Part shown: piece by piece, positions 16,681 to 26,407 of the stretch
How the letters are laid out: every line of letters starts with the position of its first letter
How positions within the stretch are numbered: position 1 is the first letter of the stretch
DNA from: Actinoallomurus sp963823735
GTDB lineage: Bacteria; Actinomycetota; Actinomycetes; Streptosporangiales; Streptosporangiaceae
Direction of reading: 5' to 3'
DNA length: 64,000 nt
Assembly (NCBI GenBank): GCA_963823735.1
Contig: CAWGMO010000010.1
Coordinates: 620,001-684,000 of the forward strand
The notes under the pieces: model-generated
Databases searched by the model: none
What the model was told of the DNA's origin: nothing
Seen by the model: only the letters and a program-made list of their open reading frames with translations
Translations under genes and position numbers: made by a program

Positions 16681-17616
16681 ATGAATTTGGTACTGAGAGC
16701 ATCCGGTGGCATCGCCGCCGCGGCACTCATCCTCACAGGGGCGGCGCCGACCGCCGCGTCCGCCGCGACCGTCAAGGCGATCGTGAGCGTTCCGTGCAGC
16801 ACGCCGTCGCTGATCGCGGCGGTCAACGCGGCCAACACCGCCGGCTCGGGGACGCTCCTGCTGGCCTCGAACTGCACATACACCCTGACCACGGCGTCCG
16901 GTGTCGGGCGCGGTCCCGACGGGCTGCCGGTCATCCTCGGGAACATCGACCTCGTCGGAGGCACGTCCACCCACATCGCACGGGCGGCGGCGGCCCCGCG
17001 GTTCCGCATCCTGGAGGTCGCGGCCGGGGCGGTTCTGCATGTGGTGAACACCTTCGTCACGGGAGGCAACGCCGACGGCACCATTCCCACCAATGACACC
17101 GGTGGCGGCATCCTGAACTCGCGCGGCACCTTGGTGCTGACCCAGTCGACGGTGTCCGGAAACACCGCTGACAGCGGCGCCGGAATCTCCAACGACAGTT
17201 CCGGAGCGACGCTGACGAACACGCTCGTCGACGGCAATTCGACGCGTACGGGCGGCGGCGGTGGCGGCGGCCTGTACAACGACGGCGAGCTCATCGTCAA
17301 CACCAGCATTCTGCGAGCCAACCACGCCAACACGAATGGCGGCGGCCTCTACAACGGCCAGGGCGGCGTCACCATGATGACGCAGAGCACCGTGGACCAG
17401 AACACCGCCGGCTCCACCGGTGGCGGGATCTTCAACGCCCAGGACGGCCACCTCACGCTGGTCCGGACATTGATCGACCGCAACACGTCCGGAAACGGCG
17501 GCGGGCTCTTCAACGCCGGCCTGTCCACTCGTGTCTCGCTCGTCACCAGCATCATCGGCCCGAACACTCCGAACAACTGCGCGCCGGTGGGCACCATCAT
17601 CGGCTGCGTCGGCTGA
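16681..17616 (+). CDS. Secreted right-handed beta-helix protein
   Basis: The protein has 311 residues. A signal peptide (about 1-28, ending TAASAA) is followed by about eight repeats containing TGGGI-N, GGGL-N and STVSGN/DNNT-like turns, typical of parallel beta-helix proteins related to pectate lyases and polymorphic outer-membrane repeats. Two Cys pairs (an early SVPCS/SNCTY pair and late NNCAP/IGCVG) may brace the ends. No catalytic residues can be assigned. Lying inside the exopolysaccharide locus, it might bind or trim the polymer. A strong hairpin follows the stop. Confidence 0.8.
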   Translation: MNLVLRASGGIAAAALILTGAAPTAASAATVKAIVSVPCSTPSLIAAVNAANTAGSGTLLLASNCTYTLTTASGVGRGPDGLPVILGNIDLVGGTSTHIARAAAAPRFRILEVAAGAVLHVVNTFVTGGNADGTIPTNDTGGGILNSRGTLVLTQSTVSGNTADSGAGISNDSSGATLTNTLVDGNSTRTGGGGGGGLYNDGELIVNTSILRANHANTNGGGLYNGQGGVTMMTQSTVDQNTAGSTGGGIFNAQDGHLTLVRTLIDRNTSGNGGGLFNAGLSTRVSLVTSIIGPNTPNNCAPVGTIIGCVG

Positions 17617-17628
17617 TCCGACCCTGGA

Positions 17629-17664
17629 CACGCCTCGTGTGCCGGCGATGGCACACGAGGCGTG
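17629..17664 (+). terminator. Hairpin terminator after the beta-helix gene
   Basis: A perfect 15-bp stem (CACGCCTCGTGTGCC / GGCACACGAGGCGTG) with a 6-nt loop starts 13 nt after the stop codon. It separates this gene from the glycosyltransferase operon that starts 23 nt later. Confidence 0.8.
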
Positions 17665-17686
17665 CGCGAGTGGAGGCTCTGTTCGC

Positions 17687-18862
17687 ATGCCTGAATTCCC
17701 GTCGCCGGAACCACGCGCAGGGATCTCCGTGCGCACCCGTACGGCGCCTGCGCGCGTCTGCCTGCTGATCGGCCAGCTCGGCCTCGGCGGCACCGAGAAG
17801 CAAGTCGCCCTGCTCGCCCAGGGCCTGCGCTCCCGCGGCGTCGACACGACCGTGCTGGTGATGTTCGCGGGCGGCCCGTGGGAGGACACGCTCCGGTCCG
17901 CCGGCGTGCCGGTGATCCACCTGGGATTCGTGCCCTTCACCTCCGCGCCAGGCATGCTGCCGGCCAACGCCGCGGCATTCACCCGGCTCGTGCGCCGCCT
18001 GCGGCGGCTACGGCCCGACGTCCTGCACGCGTTCCTGTTCCACAGCTACGTGACGGCGGTACCGGCGGCGCGGCTCGCCGGCGTCAAGGTGCTGGTCGCG
18101 GGCCGCCGCAGCCTCGGCGACTTCAAGGAGGGCCGCCGTGCGCTGCTCGCGGTGGAACGCCTCGCGACGCGCCGTACGGACCTGCTCGTGGCGAACGCCG
18201 GCGCCGTGGCCGAGGACACGATGCGCCGTGAACGCGTACGCCCGGACAAGATCACGGTGGTCTACAACGGCCTGCCGGACTCCGCCTTCGAGCCGGCCGC
18301 CCCCGCGACGCTGGACACGACCGCGAAGGTCCTGCTGTGCGTCGCCAACCTCAAGCCCTACAAGGGCCATCGCTACCTCCTGGAGGCCGTCGCGCGGCTG
18401 CGCGACCAGGACCTGGCCTGCACGCTCGCCCTCGTCGGCGACGGCCCGGAGCGCCCCGCCCTGGAGGAACAGGCCGCACGCCTGGGCGTCGACGTGCGGT
18501 TCCTCGGGTCCCGCACCGACGTCGAGCCGTTGCTGGCCCGCGCGGACGCCGTGGTGCTGCCGTCGCTCCACGAGGGCATGAGCAACGCCGTCATGGAGGC
18601 GATGGCCGCCGGGCGCCCGGTGGTCGCCACCGACGTCGGCGGCACCGGTGAGCTGCTGCGCGGCCGGGGGCTGCTGGTGCCTCCGCGTGACGCCGGGGCG
18701 CTGGCCGCCGCGCTCGCCCGCGTACTCGGCGATCCGCCGCTGGCGGCACGCCTGGCCGCCGACGCGCGCGCCTGGAGCCTCGGCCACCTCCACGTCGACG
18801 CGATGGTCGACCGTCATGTCCACCTCTACCGAGATCTGTTGGAGCGCCGATGTGCGGAATAG
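17687..18862 (+). CDS. GT4-family glycosyltransferase
   Basis: The protein has 391 residues. The ATG is chosen with GGAGG 11 nt upstream and because it lies directly after the terminator. It has a GT-B fold: the N-terminal IGQLGLGGTEKQVALLA motif, the central LKPYKGHRYLLEAV linker, and the C-terminal HEGMSNAVMEAMAAGRPVVATDVGG donor-site region with the E-x7-E-like pattern. It is a retaining enzyme that would add one sugar to the lipid-linked repeat unit. Its 3' end overlaps asnB by 13 nt. Confidence 0.9.
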   Translation: MPEFPSPEPRAGISVRTRTAPARVCLLIGQLGLGGTEKQVALLAQGLRSRGVDTTVLVMFAGGPWEDTLRSAGVPVIHLGFVPFTSAPGMLPANAAAFTRLVRRLRRLRPDVLHAFLFHSYVTAVPAARLAGVKVLVAGRRSLGDFKEGRRALLAVERLATRRTDLLVANAGAVAEDTMRRERVRPDKITVVYNGLPDSAFEPAAPATLDTTAKVLLCVANLKPYKGHRYLLEAVARLRDQDLACTLALVGDGPERPALEEQAARLGVDVRFLGSRTDVEPLLARADAVVLPSLHEGMSNAVMEAMAAGRPVVATDVGGTGELLRGRGLLVPPRDAGALAAALARVLGDPPLAARLAADARAWSLGHLHVDAMVDRHVHLYRDLLERRCAE

Positions 18863-20772
18863 CCGGAACCGTGTCGGCGGGCTCGCCCGACAGCGGGCTG
18901 GTCCGCCTCATGTGCGACGCCCTGGTCCACCGCGGGCCGGACAGCGAGGGCTTCCACACCGACGGCCACGCGGCGCTGGGCATCCGCCGCCTCGCCATCA
19001 TCGACGTGGCCGGCGGTGACCAGCCCGTCTACAACGAGGACCGGACCGTGGTCGCCGTAATGAACGGCGAGCTGTACAACTTCGCCGAGCTGCGGGACTC
19101 GCTGCGCGCCCGCGGGCACCGCTTCACCAGCGAGGGCGACACCGAGTGCCTCGTGCATCTGTACGAGGAGTACGGCGACGGCCTGGTCGACCGGCTGCGC
19201 GGGATGTTCGCCTTCGCGATCTGGGACGCGCCGAGGCGCCGGCTGCTGCTCGCCCGCGACCGCGTCGGGAAGAAGCCGCTGTACTGGAGGTCCGACGGCA
19301 CGTCGCTGGTCTTCGGGTCCGAGCTGAAGGCGCTGATGCAGGACCCCGCGCTGCGACGCGAGGTCGACCCGGTGGCCCTCCACCACTACCTCACCTACCA
19401 GTACGTTCCCGCGCCGTGGTCGATCCTCCGCGACGTGCGGAAGCTGCCGCCGGGTCACCTGCTGGTCTGGGGGGACGGCTCGGCGGAGGTACGCAGGTAC
19501 TGGCGGCTGGACTCCACTCCCAGGGAGGTCGCCGGCGAGCGCGAGGCCGCCGAGGAGCTGCGCGAACACCTCCTGGACGCCACCCGGGTGCGGATGGTCA
19601 GCGAGCGCCCGCTCGGCGCCTTCCTGTCCGGCGGCCTCGACTCCTCCGCGGTCGTGGCGGCGATGGCCCGCCAGAGCTCCGGCAGCGTGAAGACCTTCAG
19701 CATCGGCTTCGACGAGGCCGCGTTCGACGAGCGCCGCCACGCCCGCAGGCTTGCCGAGTGGTACGGCACCGACCACCACGAGCTGGTGGTCTCCCCGTCC
19801 GCGCTCGACGTGCTCCCGACGCTGGCGTGGCACTTCGACGAGCCGTTCGCCGACTCGTCGGCGATCCCGAGCTTCTACGTGGCGCGGATGAGCCGGGACC
19901 GGGTGACCGTCGTCCTCAACGGCGACGGCGGCGACGAGAGCTTCGGCGGCTACCTCCGGTACGTCGCGCTGGCGCGGACCCGGAGGATCACGGTGCCCGC
20001 CGTGCTGGGCCCCCGTCTCGAACGCCTCGGCGCGCTGCTCACCGCGCGCGGCCGTCCGCAGTCGCCGCCGTGGAAGGCCGGCCGGATCCTGGAGATCCTC
20101 GGCCATCCGCTGCCCCGGCGGTACGCGCGGATGATGTCCTACTTCGGGCCCGAGCAGAAGACCGCGCTCTACTCCGACGGACTCCGGGAGCGGCTCGCGG
20201 GCGTGGACAGCTACGCGCTCTTGGACGCGGCGTTCGCGGCGTCGCTGGCCGGCTCGACCACGGGTTCCGTCATGGACGTCGACGTCAACACCTACCTTCC
20301 CGGCGACCTCCTGGTGAAGTCGGACATCACGACGATGGCCAACTCGATCGAGGCGCGGTCGCCGTTCCTCGACCACCACCTGATGGAGTGGGCCGCCGGG
20401 CTCCCGTCCCACCTGAAGGTACGCGCGGGCACGACGAAGTACCTGCTGAAGAAGGCCGTCGCGCCATGGCTGCCGCCCGATCTGGTCCACCGGCCGAAGA
20501 TGGGGTTCGGGGTACCGCTGGCGGCCTGGCTGCGCACCGAGCTGCGCGACCTCTCGTGGGACCTGCTGACCGACCGTACGGCGCGCTCGCGCGGGTACTT
20601 CCGCCCCGAGGCCGTCACCGAGCTGCTCCGCGGGCACGACGCCGGAAGCGACCACAGCGCGCGGATCTGGGCGCTGATCCAGTTCGAGCTGTGGCACCGG
20701 ATCTTCCTCGACGGTGCCCACACGCGTGCGAGCACGGCCATCGCCGCCGGCGCCGACCACTGGCGGGCCTGA
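18850..20772 (+). CDS. asnB: Glutamine-hydrolysing asparagine synthase-like amidotransferase
   Basis: The protein has 640 residues. The N-terminal Ntn glutaminase domain begins MCGIAG with nucleophile Cys2 and contains NGELYNF. The synthetase domain has the PP-loop SGGLDSSAV and NGDGGDESFGGY. All key residues are present. AsnB paralogues inside surface-polysaccharide loci can amidate uronic acids instead of aspartate. Overlap with GT genes on both sides (13 nt before, TGATG after) and a UDP-sugar dehydrogenase in the same locus make that role plausible here, though asparagine synthesis cannot be excluded. Confidence 0.88.
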   Translation: MCGIAGTVSAGSPDSGLVRLMCDALVHRGPDSEGFHTDGHAALGIRRLAIIDVAGGDQPVYNEDRTVVAVMNGELYNFAELRDSLRARGHRFTSEGDTECLVHLYEEYGDGLVDRLRGMFAFAIWDAPRRRLLLARDRVGKKPLYWRSDGTSLVFGSELKALMQDPALRREVDPVALHHYLTYQYVPAPWSILRDVRKLPPGHLLVWGDGSAEVRRYWRLDSTPREVAGEREAAEELREHLLDATRVRMVSERPLGAFLSGGLDSSAVVAAMARQSSGSVKTFSIGFDEAAFDERRHARRLAEWYGTDHHELVVSPSALDVLPTLAWHFDEPFADSSAIPSFYVARMSRDRVTVVLNGDGGDESFGGYLRYVALARTRRITVPAVLGPRLERLGALLTARGRPQSPPWKAGRILEILGHPLPRRYARMMSYFGPEQKTALYSDGLRERLAGVDSYALLDAAFAASLAGSTTGSVMDVDVNTYLPGDLLVKSDITTMANSIEARSPFLDHHLMEWAAGLPSHLKVRAGTTKYLLKKAVAPWLPPDLVHRPKMGFGVPLAAWLRTELRDLSWDLLTDRTARSRGYFRPEAVTELLRGHDAGSDHSARIWALIQFELWHRIFLDGAHTRASTAIAAGADHWRA

Positions 20773-21887
20773 TGCGGCCGCTCCGTATCGTGCTGACCGT
20801 CGGCTCGCTCCAGGTCGGCGGCACCGAGTCCCAGATCGTCAAGCTGGCGTCGAGCCTCACCGGGCGCGGCCACTCCGTGCACGTCGTCGCGCTGCGGTGC
20901 GGCGGCCCGTACGAGGACGTGCTCCGGGCCATGGGCGTGCCGACGCGGGTCATCGGCTACGGCGGGGTGCGGCTGCGCGGCGACGACGGCCGGCGGTCCG
21001 CGCGCGTGCTCGTACGTGAGATCCGCAGCCTCCTGTCCCTGTGGCGTCTCCTGCGGACGCTGCGGCCGGACGTCTGCCACGGGTTCCTGTTCACCTGCTA
21101 CACGCACGTCCTGCCGCTGGCGTGGGCGGCCGGCGTGCCCGCGCGCGTCAACGGCCGCCGCGGCGAGCCGCCGTCGGTCCCCACCGGCCTCCTGCGCGCG
21201 GTGCTGGACGGCGCGGGCCACCGCGCCACCAGCCTGTACGTCACCAACTCACGCGCGCTGCGCGCCGGGCTGGTACGGGACGAGGGCGTGCCGCCGCACC
21301 GCGTCGAGGTGATCGCGAACGGCGTCGAGCTCCCGGAGCGGACCGCGGAACCCGCACGGCGGCCGGCACGCGGCGTCGTCGTCGCGAGCCTCATCGGCTA
21401 CAAGGGCCACGCCGACCTGATCGAGGCGCTCGCCCTGCTGGCGGAGCCGCCGCCCATGTGCCTCGTCGGCGACGGGCCGGAGCGCGAACGGCTGGCCGCG
21501 CTCGTCACGGAGCGCGGGCTCGGGCACGTCGTGAGCCTGGCCGGAGCCGTCCCCGACGCGCGCGCAGTGCTCGGCGACTACCAGTTCGCCGTGCTGCCCT
21601 CCCACTCCGAGGGCATGCCGAACGCGGTCCTGGAGGCGATGGCGGCGGGCCTGCCGGTGATCGCGACCTCGGTCGGCGGCGTGCCGGAGATCCTCACCGA
21701 CGGCATGAGCGGCATCCTCGTACGTCCCCGCGCGCCGGCGGAGCTGGCCTCGGCGATCGAGCTGCTCGCCGGCGACCCGCACCTGCGCGCGCGCATGGGC
21801 GCCGCCGGCCGCCGCGTGGCCGAGGGGCTGAGCGTCGACGAGTGCGCCGCACGGCACGAAGCGGTGTACCGGGCCCTCCTGCGGTGA
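20772..21887 (+). CDS. GT4-family glycosyltransferase
   Basis: The protein has 371 residues. Its ATG shares a base with the asnB stop (TGATG). The N-terminal LTVGSLQVGGTESQIVKLAS motif and the C-terminal SHSEGMPNAVLEAMAAGLPV motif identify a GT-B, GT4 enzyme. It is similar in layout to the glycosyltransferase two genes upstream (GGTE...Q motif, KGH linker), suggesting a family expansion within the locus. Predicted to be cytosolic and membrane-associated, adding a sugar to the lipid-linked chain. Confidence 0.9.
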   Translation: MRPLRIVLTVGSLQVGGTESQIVKLASSLTGRGHSVHVVALRCGGPYEDVLRAMGVPTRVIGYGGVRLRGDDGRRSARVLVREIRSLLSLWRLLRTLRPDVCHGFLFTCYTHVLPLAWAAGVPARVNGRRGEPPSVPTGLLRAVLDGAGHRATSLYVTNSRALRAGLVRDEGVPPHRVEVIANGVELPERTAEPARRPARGVVVASLIGYKGHADLIEALALLAEPPPMCLVGDGPERERLAALVTERGLGHVVSLAGAVPDARAVLGDYQFAVLPSHSEGMPNAVLEAMAAGLPVIATSVGGVPEILTDGMSGILVRPRAPAELASAIELLAGDPHLRARMGAAGRRVAEGLSVDECAARHEAVYRALLR

Positions 21888-23170
21888 GGACCGAACTCCG
21901 CCAGGTCGCGCACACGGTCGTCGTCCGCGCGATCCTGATGGTGCTGGGCGCGCTCAGCGGCGTCGTCATCGCACGGGAGCTACAGCCCGAGGGCCGTGGC
22001 GCCTACTACGTGATCGCGACGATCGCCACGATCACGATCTCCGCCGGGCACCTGTCGGTCGAGCAGGCGCACGTCTGGCTGTGGTCGCGCGCGGCCGACC
22101 CGAGAGCGCTCGCCGCGAACAGCCTCGTGCTCGGCGTCGTGGTGGGCGCGCTGGCGGCGCTGGTGGCGGCGGTGACGGTGTGGGTGCTCGGGCCGGACAT
22201 CGTCCCGGTGGCCGGCTACGGGCAGCTCGCGGTGGCGCTCGCCGCGATCCCCTGCGCGATGGCCGTGCTGTACCTCAACAACATCCTGGTGCTGCGCTCC
22301 GAGGTCCAGGTGGTGAACCGCGGCGCGCTGCTCGGCGGCACGTTGCAGTGCGGCGTGCTGCTGGCCCTGGCGCTGGTGTCACGCCTGTCCCCCGCCGCGG
22401 TCATCGCGCTGTGGGCGGTCTCGGTGTCGGTACCGCTCGTCGTGCTCCTGGCGCGCGTACGGCCGCGGCTCCGGTGCTGGAGCGGGCCGCTCGCGCGTAC
22501 CGCCGTCGGCCGTGGCCTGCGGTACCACGTCGGCCTGGCGTCGCTGTTCCTGCTGTTCCGGTCCGACATCCTGATCATCGACGGGCTGACGACGACGGCC
22601 GCCGTGGGCCTGTACTCGCTCGCGGTGAGCCTGGCCGAGCTGACCAGGCTGGTCACGGACGCCATCGCGCAGATCGCGCTGCCCCGCCAGCTCGACACCG
22701 ACGACCACGGCGCCGCCACGGCGACCGTGAGCGTCACGCGCCTCACGACGATCGTCGCGCTGGTCTCGGTCGGCCTGATGTGCGCCGCCGCGCCGCCGCT
22801 GATCCCGTTCGTGTACGGCTCGTCGTTCGCCGGCAGCGTGCCCTCGCTGCTGGCGCTGGCGCCGGGCCTGCTCGCCCTCGGCGCGACCAGGCCGATCGGC
22901 GCGTACCTGCTGCGGCTGGACCGCCCGATGCTCGGCTCGGCCATGGCGGTCGCGGCGCTGCTGGTGAACATCGCGTTGAACCTGGTGCTCGTGCCCGTGT
23001 ACGGGATCCTCGGCAGCGCGGTGGCCTCCAGCGTCGCGTACACGGCGCTGGCGATCCTGCAGAGCGCCTGGTTCGTCCGCGCCACCGGGACGCCGTTCCG
23101 CGCGCTGCTGCCCGGGGCTGCCGAGGTCCGCTACGTGCGCGACCGGTTCGCGCGGCTCTCAGTCTCCTGA
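21884..23170 (+). CDS. Polysaccharide flippase (Wzx/MATE-like, MOP superfamily)
   Basis: The protein has 428 residues from a GTG that overlaps the previous stop (GTGA). About 12 hydrophobic segments are visible, starting with ARELQPEGRGAYYVIATIAT, the first-helix pattern of polysaccharide-export flippases. It would move the lipid-linked repeat unit across the membrane. The 3' end overlaps the convergent methyltransferase by 12 bp. Confidence 0.88.
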   Translation: MRTELRQVAHTVVVRAILMVLGALSGVVIARELQPEGRGAYYVIATIATITISAGHLSVEQAHVWLWSRAADPRALAANSLVLGVVVGALAALVAAVTVWVLGPDIVPVAGYGQLAVALAAIPCAMAVLYLNNILVLRSEVQVVNRGALLGGTLQCGVLLALALVSRLSPAAVIALWAVSVSVPLVVLLARVRPRLRCWSGPLARTAVGRGLRYHVGLASLFLLFRSDILIIDGLTTTAAVGLYSLAVSLAELTRLVTDAIAQIALPRQLDTDDHGAATATVSVTRLTTIVALVSVGLMCAAAPPLIPFVYGSSFAGSVPSLLALAPGLLALGATRPIGAYLLRLDRPMLGSAMAVAALLVNIALNLVLVPVYGILGSAVASSVAYTALAILQSAWFVRATGTPFRALLPGAAEVRYVRDRFARLSVS

Positions 23171-23992
23171 CCGCGCGAAGACGTACTCGTTGCAGCCCAG
23201 GCCGCCGGCGCACGTGGTCAGGTGGCGCAGCTCGAAGCCGCGGGCGCGCAGGAAGCCGAACACCTGCTCGGGCCTGGCGACCTCGAACGGGTACCCGCCG
23301 ACCCAGTCGACCATGTCGTGCCTGGCCGACATGCCGCGCGCTCTCGGCTTGCGTACGAGCGCCGGCTCGGTGCCGTAGAACACGCGCAGGACGCTCGCCA
23401 GCGGCCGGTGCCGGTGCAGGTAGGCGGCGCTGCCGAGCAGGAGGAGCCGCCGGGTCAGCGTGCCGGCCTTGTTGTAGCGGCGCTTGACGCGCCTCCACAT
23501 GCGGCTCTCGAACCCCTGGTCGTTGTAGACGGAGATGTACAGCAGGCCGCCCGGCGCGACCAGGCCGGCGACGAGGTCCATCGCGTGCCACAGGTCGCCG
23601 GTGTGGTGCAGGACGCCCCAGGAGTACACGACGTCGAACCGGCCGAGGTCCGCGACGGTGCCCTCGTCGAGGATCGACCCCTGGCCGACGTCCCAGTCGG
23701 CGTCCTGGGCGAACCGGTCACGCAGCTCGGCCGTGGCGGCGACGGAGTCGGCGTCGTAGTCGAAGGACCGGACGCGCGCGCCCAGGCGGTGTGCGGCGAG
23801 GGAGAACAGGCCGCTGCCGCAGCCGACGTCCAGGAACGTGCGCCCGCTCAGGTCGCGGGTCCCCAGCGGGCCGGTGAGGGAGTCGACGGCGGCGCCGATC
23901 CTCCGCTCGTCGACGAGGTCGATGAAGTCGCGCCAGTTGCTGCCGAACGCGAACCGGTCGCCGGTGGAGATCTCTTTCCGGCCGTCGATCAT
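23159..23992 (-). CDS. SAM-dependent methyltransferase
   Basis: The protein has 277 residues. Class I motifs are visible: FLDVGCGSGLFSLAA (motif I), an acidic SFDYD strand end, and FDVVYSWGVLHHTGD (motif II region). Its start overlaps the stop of the upstream ligase-like gene (ATGA). Its place in the polysaccharide locus suggests O-methylation of a sugar or of the chain end; the acceptor is not determinable. Confidence 0.85.
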   Translation of the reverse strand: MIDGRKEISTGDRFAFGSNWRDFIDLVDERRIGAAVDSLTGPLGTRDLSGRTFLDVGCGSGLFSLAAHRLGARVRSFDYDADSVAATAELRDRFAQDADWDVGQGSILDEGTVADLGRFDVVYSWGVLHHTGDLWHAMDLVAGLVAPGGLLYISVYNDQGFESRMWRRVKRRYNKAGTLTRRLLLLGSAAYLHRHRPLASVLRVFYGTEPALVRKPRARGMSARHDMVDWVGGYPFEVARPEQVFGFLRARGFELRHLTTCAGGLGCNEYVFARSGD

Positions 23993-25224
23993 GTGTGTTC
24001 CGCTCCCTCAGGTAGTCGTGACGCGGCCAGCAGGCAGCCCAGCGAAAGCCAGAACGGCGTGCTGACCGCGAGATTGGCCAACTCGTTGGCGAAGAACAGG
24101 CCGGCGGCGTAGGCGGCCGTCATCGCGCGGAGCACCCCGAGATCCCCGCGCCTTCTCATCCCGATCTGGACAAGGGCGAGAAAGGCGATGAGGGACGGGA
24201 TTCCCGATTCGGCCGCCAGCCGCAGATAGTCGTTGTGAGTGGCAAGGTAAATGCCGAGAGAAGTGGAGTTTTCGGCATAGCGCGGGAACATTCCGTAGCC
24301 GATTCCGCGCAGCGGATGGTCGATCGCGACCCGCGCCGCGAACCACGCGACGTTCTCGCGTACCGCCGTGTCGTAGCTCAGCTCCGCCGCCTTCCGGCCG
24401 CCGGCCGCGATCCGCTCGGCCGCGCGGATGACGCCGGGGAACAGCACGCCGGAGGCGGCGGCCACGGCCACGATCAGCGCCTGCCGTCCCGGCCTGCGTC
24501 CGTGGACGAACACGATGGCCACGCCGGCCACCCCGGCGACGAACGCGCCGCGCGACTGCGTCGCGACCATCCCGGCGAGGCAGGCGGCGGCGGGGACGAG
24601 CCACAGCGGCTGCCGGTGCCGGCGCGCCAGGCCGGCCGAGGCGACCAGCGGCAGGGCCAGGTAGGTGCCGAGGTAGTTCGGGTTGAGGCCGAAGGCCTGG
24701 AGGCGCCCGCCCGCCTGTTCGCCGAGCGCCAGCGCGACTCCGGCGGCGATCCCGCCGGTCAGCGCGGTGACGCGCGCGATCGCGTCCGGCGACGGGGGTG
24801 ACGCGGCGGTGGCAGCGGCCATACCGAGGCCGGCGAGCAGGGCGATCAGGTCCGCGGCGCGGTCCGGCTGCGGCGTGAGCCCGGCCGAGGGGAAGAAGTA
24901 GGCGGCGAGCACGAGCAGGGCCAGCGCCGCGATGACCAGGTGCGGCGGGCGTGGCCGGCGGAAACCGGCGACGGCGCGCACGGCGACGACCAGCGTGACG
25001 ACGGCGACGGCGGGAAGGGTGGCGGTCACGCCGCCGGCCACGCTCAGCGGGATCAGCGACAGCGCCGCGAACGGCCCGCACACGGCGAGCAGCGCGAGGG
25101 CGGCGAGCGCCACCGCCGCGACGGCGTGCCACGAACGGCCGACCACCAGAACGGTGACGAGCGGGGCCAGCACAGGCAGCAGCCGCGGCGCGGAATCACG
25201 CGCCGTCAGTCCCGCAATTCGCAT
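23989..25224 (-). CDS. O-antigen ligase/polymerase-like membrane protein (Wzy/WaaL family)
   Basis: The protein has 411 residues with about ten to eleven hydrophobic helices. The characteristic large loop includes RGAFVAGVAG, PLRGIGYGMFPRYAENS and LATHNDYLRLAAESG; the HNDYL segment is typical of the O-antigen ligase domain. It would polymerise repeat units or transfer the finished chain on the outer face of the membrane. It is transcribed with the methyltransferase on the strand opposite to most of the locus. Confidence 0.85.
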   Translation of the reverse strand: MRIAGLTARDSAPRLLPVLAPLVTVLVVGRSWHAVAAVALAALALLAVCGPFAALSLIPLSVAGGVTATLPAVAVVTLVVAVRAVAGFRRPRPPHLVIAALALLVLAAYFFPSAGLTPQPDRAADLIALLAGLGMAAATAASPPSPDAIARVTALTGGIAAGVALALGEQAGGRLQAFGLNPNYLGTYLALPLVASAGLARRHRQPLWLVPAAACLAGMVATQSRGAFVAGVAGVAIVFVHGRRPGRQALIVAVAAASGVLFPGVIRAAERIAAGGRKAAELSYDTAVRENVAWFAARVAIDHPLRGIGYGMFPRYAENSTSLGIYLATHNDYLRLAAESGIPSLIAFLALVQIGMRRRGDLGVLRAMTAAYAAGLFFANELANLAVSTPFWLSLGCLLAASRLPEGAEHT

Positions 25225-25328
25225 CGCCGCCTGCCCGTCGGCACGGACTCTCTTTGGTTCCGCGCTCAGAAGATGTCTTCGCCGTGTGGCCTGCTGACCA
25301 TCCTTTTGATCATCACTTCTCAGCGTTA

Positions 25329-25345
25329 TGTGATCATGTGATCAC
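25329..25345. promoter_or_regulatory. Tandem TGTGATCA repeats upstream of the second polysaccharide operon
   Basis: Two adjacent TGTGATCA copies (25329-25336 and 25337-25344) end in a GTGATCAC palindrome, with another TGATCA at 25308-25313. They lie in the 172-bp AT-richer gap between the divergent ligase and epimerase genes. This looks like an operator array, but no binding protein can be named. Confidence 0.4.
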
Positions 25346-25396
25346 GAAGAGTAGCCGCTAGTTCGCCGACCGGCTGGAATCTCGAAAGGGCGTGTC

Positions 25397-26407
25397 ATGG
25401 CAGACAGCACCAAGACGAGATATTTGGTGACGGGTGGTGCCGGCTTCATCGGGTCCTATCTCGTCAACGCACTCTTGGCGCGCGGTGACGCGGTCGTCGC
25501 CCTCGACAACCTCACGACGGGGCGGCTGAGCAATCTCGATGAGGCCAGCGCGTCGCCCGGCTTCCACTTCGTCCAGGGGTCGGTGCTCGACGAGCTCGTC
25601 ATCGACGAGCTGGTCCACCAGTGCGACGTCGTCATCCACATGGCCGCGGCCGTGGGCGTGCGGCTCGTGGTGGAGCAGCCCCTGAAGTCGCTGACCACCA
25701 ACATCCGCGGGTCGCAGGTCGTCATCGACGCCGCGCACCGCTACCGCCGCAAGATCCTGGTCACCAGCACCTCGGAGATCTACGGGAAGAACTCCCTCGG
25801 GCCGCTCCACGAGGACGCCGACCGCGTCCTGGGCAGCCCGTCCATCGTGCGCTGGGCCTACAGCACCGCCAAGGCCGTCGACGAGATCCTGGCCAACTGC
25901 TACCACCGCGAACGCGGCCTGCCGACGATCGTCGTGCGCCTGTTCAACACCGTCGGCGCCCGGCAGAGCCCGGCGTACGGCATGGTCATCCCGAGGCTGG
26001 TCCAGCAGGCCCTGCGCGGCGAGCCGCTGACCGTCTTCGGTGACGGCCGCCAGACGCGCTGCTTCGCGCACGTCCTGGACGTCGTGGACGCGCTGCTGCG
26101 GCTCCTCGACGACGAGGCCGCGGTCGGGCAGACGTTCAACATCGGCTCGTCGGAGGAGATCAGCATCGGCCGCCTGGCCGAGACGATCATCGCGCGCTGC
26201 CAGAGCCGGTCGCGGATCGAGCTGATCCCCTACGACCAGGCGTACGGCGCCGGTTTCGAGGACATGCAGCGGAGGGTCCCCGACACCACGAAGCTGCGCG
26301 CCCAGACCGGCTGGGCGCCGAGGTACACCCTCGCCGACGTCCTCACCGACGCGATCGCCGAGGCCCGCCTGGAGGCGGCGCCGCGTCCCGACCTGGTCTC
26401 GCCGTGA
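25397..26407 (+). CDS. NAD-dependent nucleotide-sugar epimerase/dehydratase (extended SDR)
   Basis: The protein has 336 residues. Its ATG has GAAAGGG upstream. The Rossmann motif TGGAGFIGS is at about 12-20, a catalytic Tyr/Lys pair lies in WAYSTAKAVDE, and STSEIYGK carries the Ser/Thr. The C-terminal half resembles UDP-glucuronate decarboxylase/epimerase-type enzymes. It would make a UDP-sugar donor for the locus; the exact reaction is uncertain. The stop overlaps the next GTG start. Confidence 0.85.
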   Translation: MADSTKTRYLVTGGAGFIGSYLVNALLARGDAVVALDNLTTGRLSNLDEASASPGFHFVQGSVLDELVIDELVHQCDVVIHMAAAVGVRLVVEQPLKSLTTNIRGSQVVIDAAHRYRRKILVTSTSEIYGKNSLGPLHEDADRVLGSPSIVRWAYSTAKAVDEILANCYHRERGLPTIVVRLFNTVGARQSPAYGMVIPRLVQQALRGEPLTVFGDGRQTRCFAHVLDVVDALLRLLDDEAAVGQTFNIGSSEEISIGRLAETIIARCQSRSRIELIPYDQAYGAGFEDMQRRVPDTTKLRAQTGWAPRYTLADVLTDAIAEARLEAAPRPDLVSP

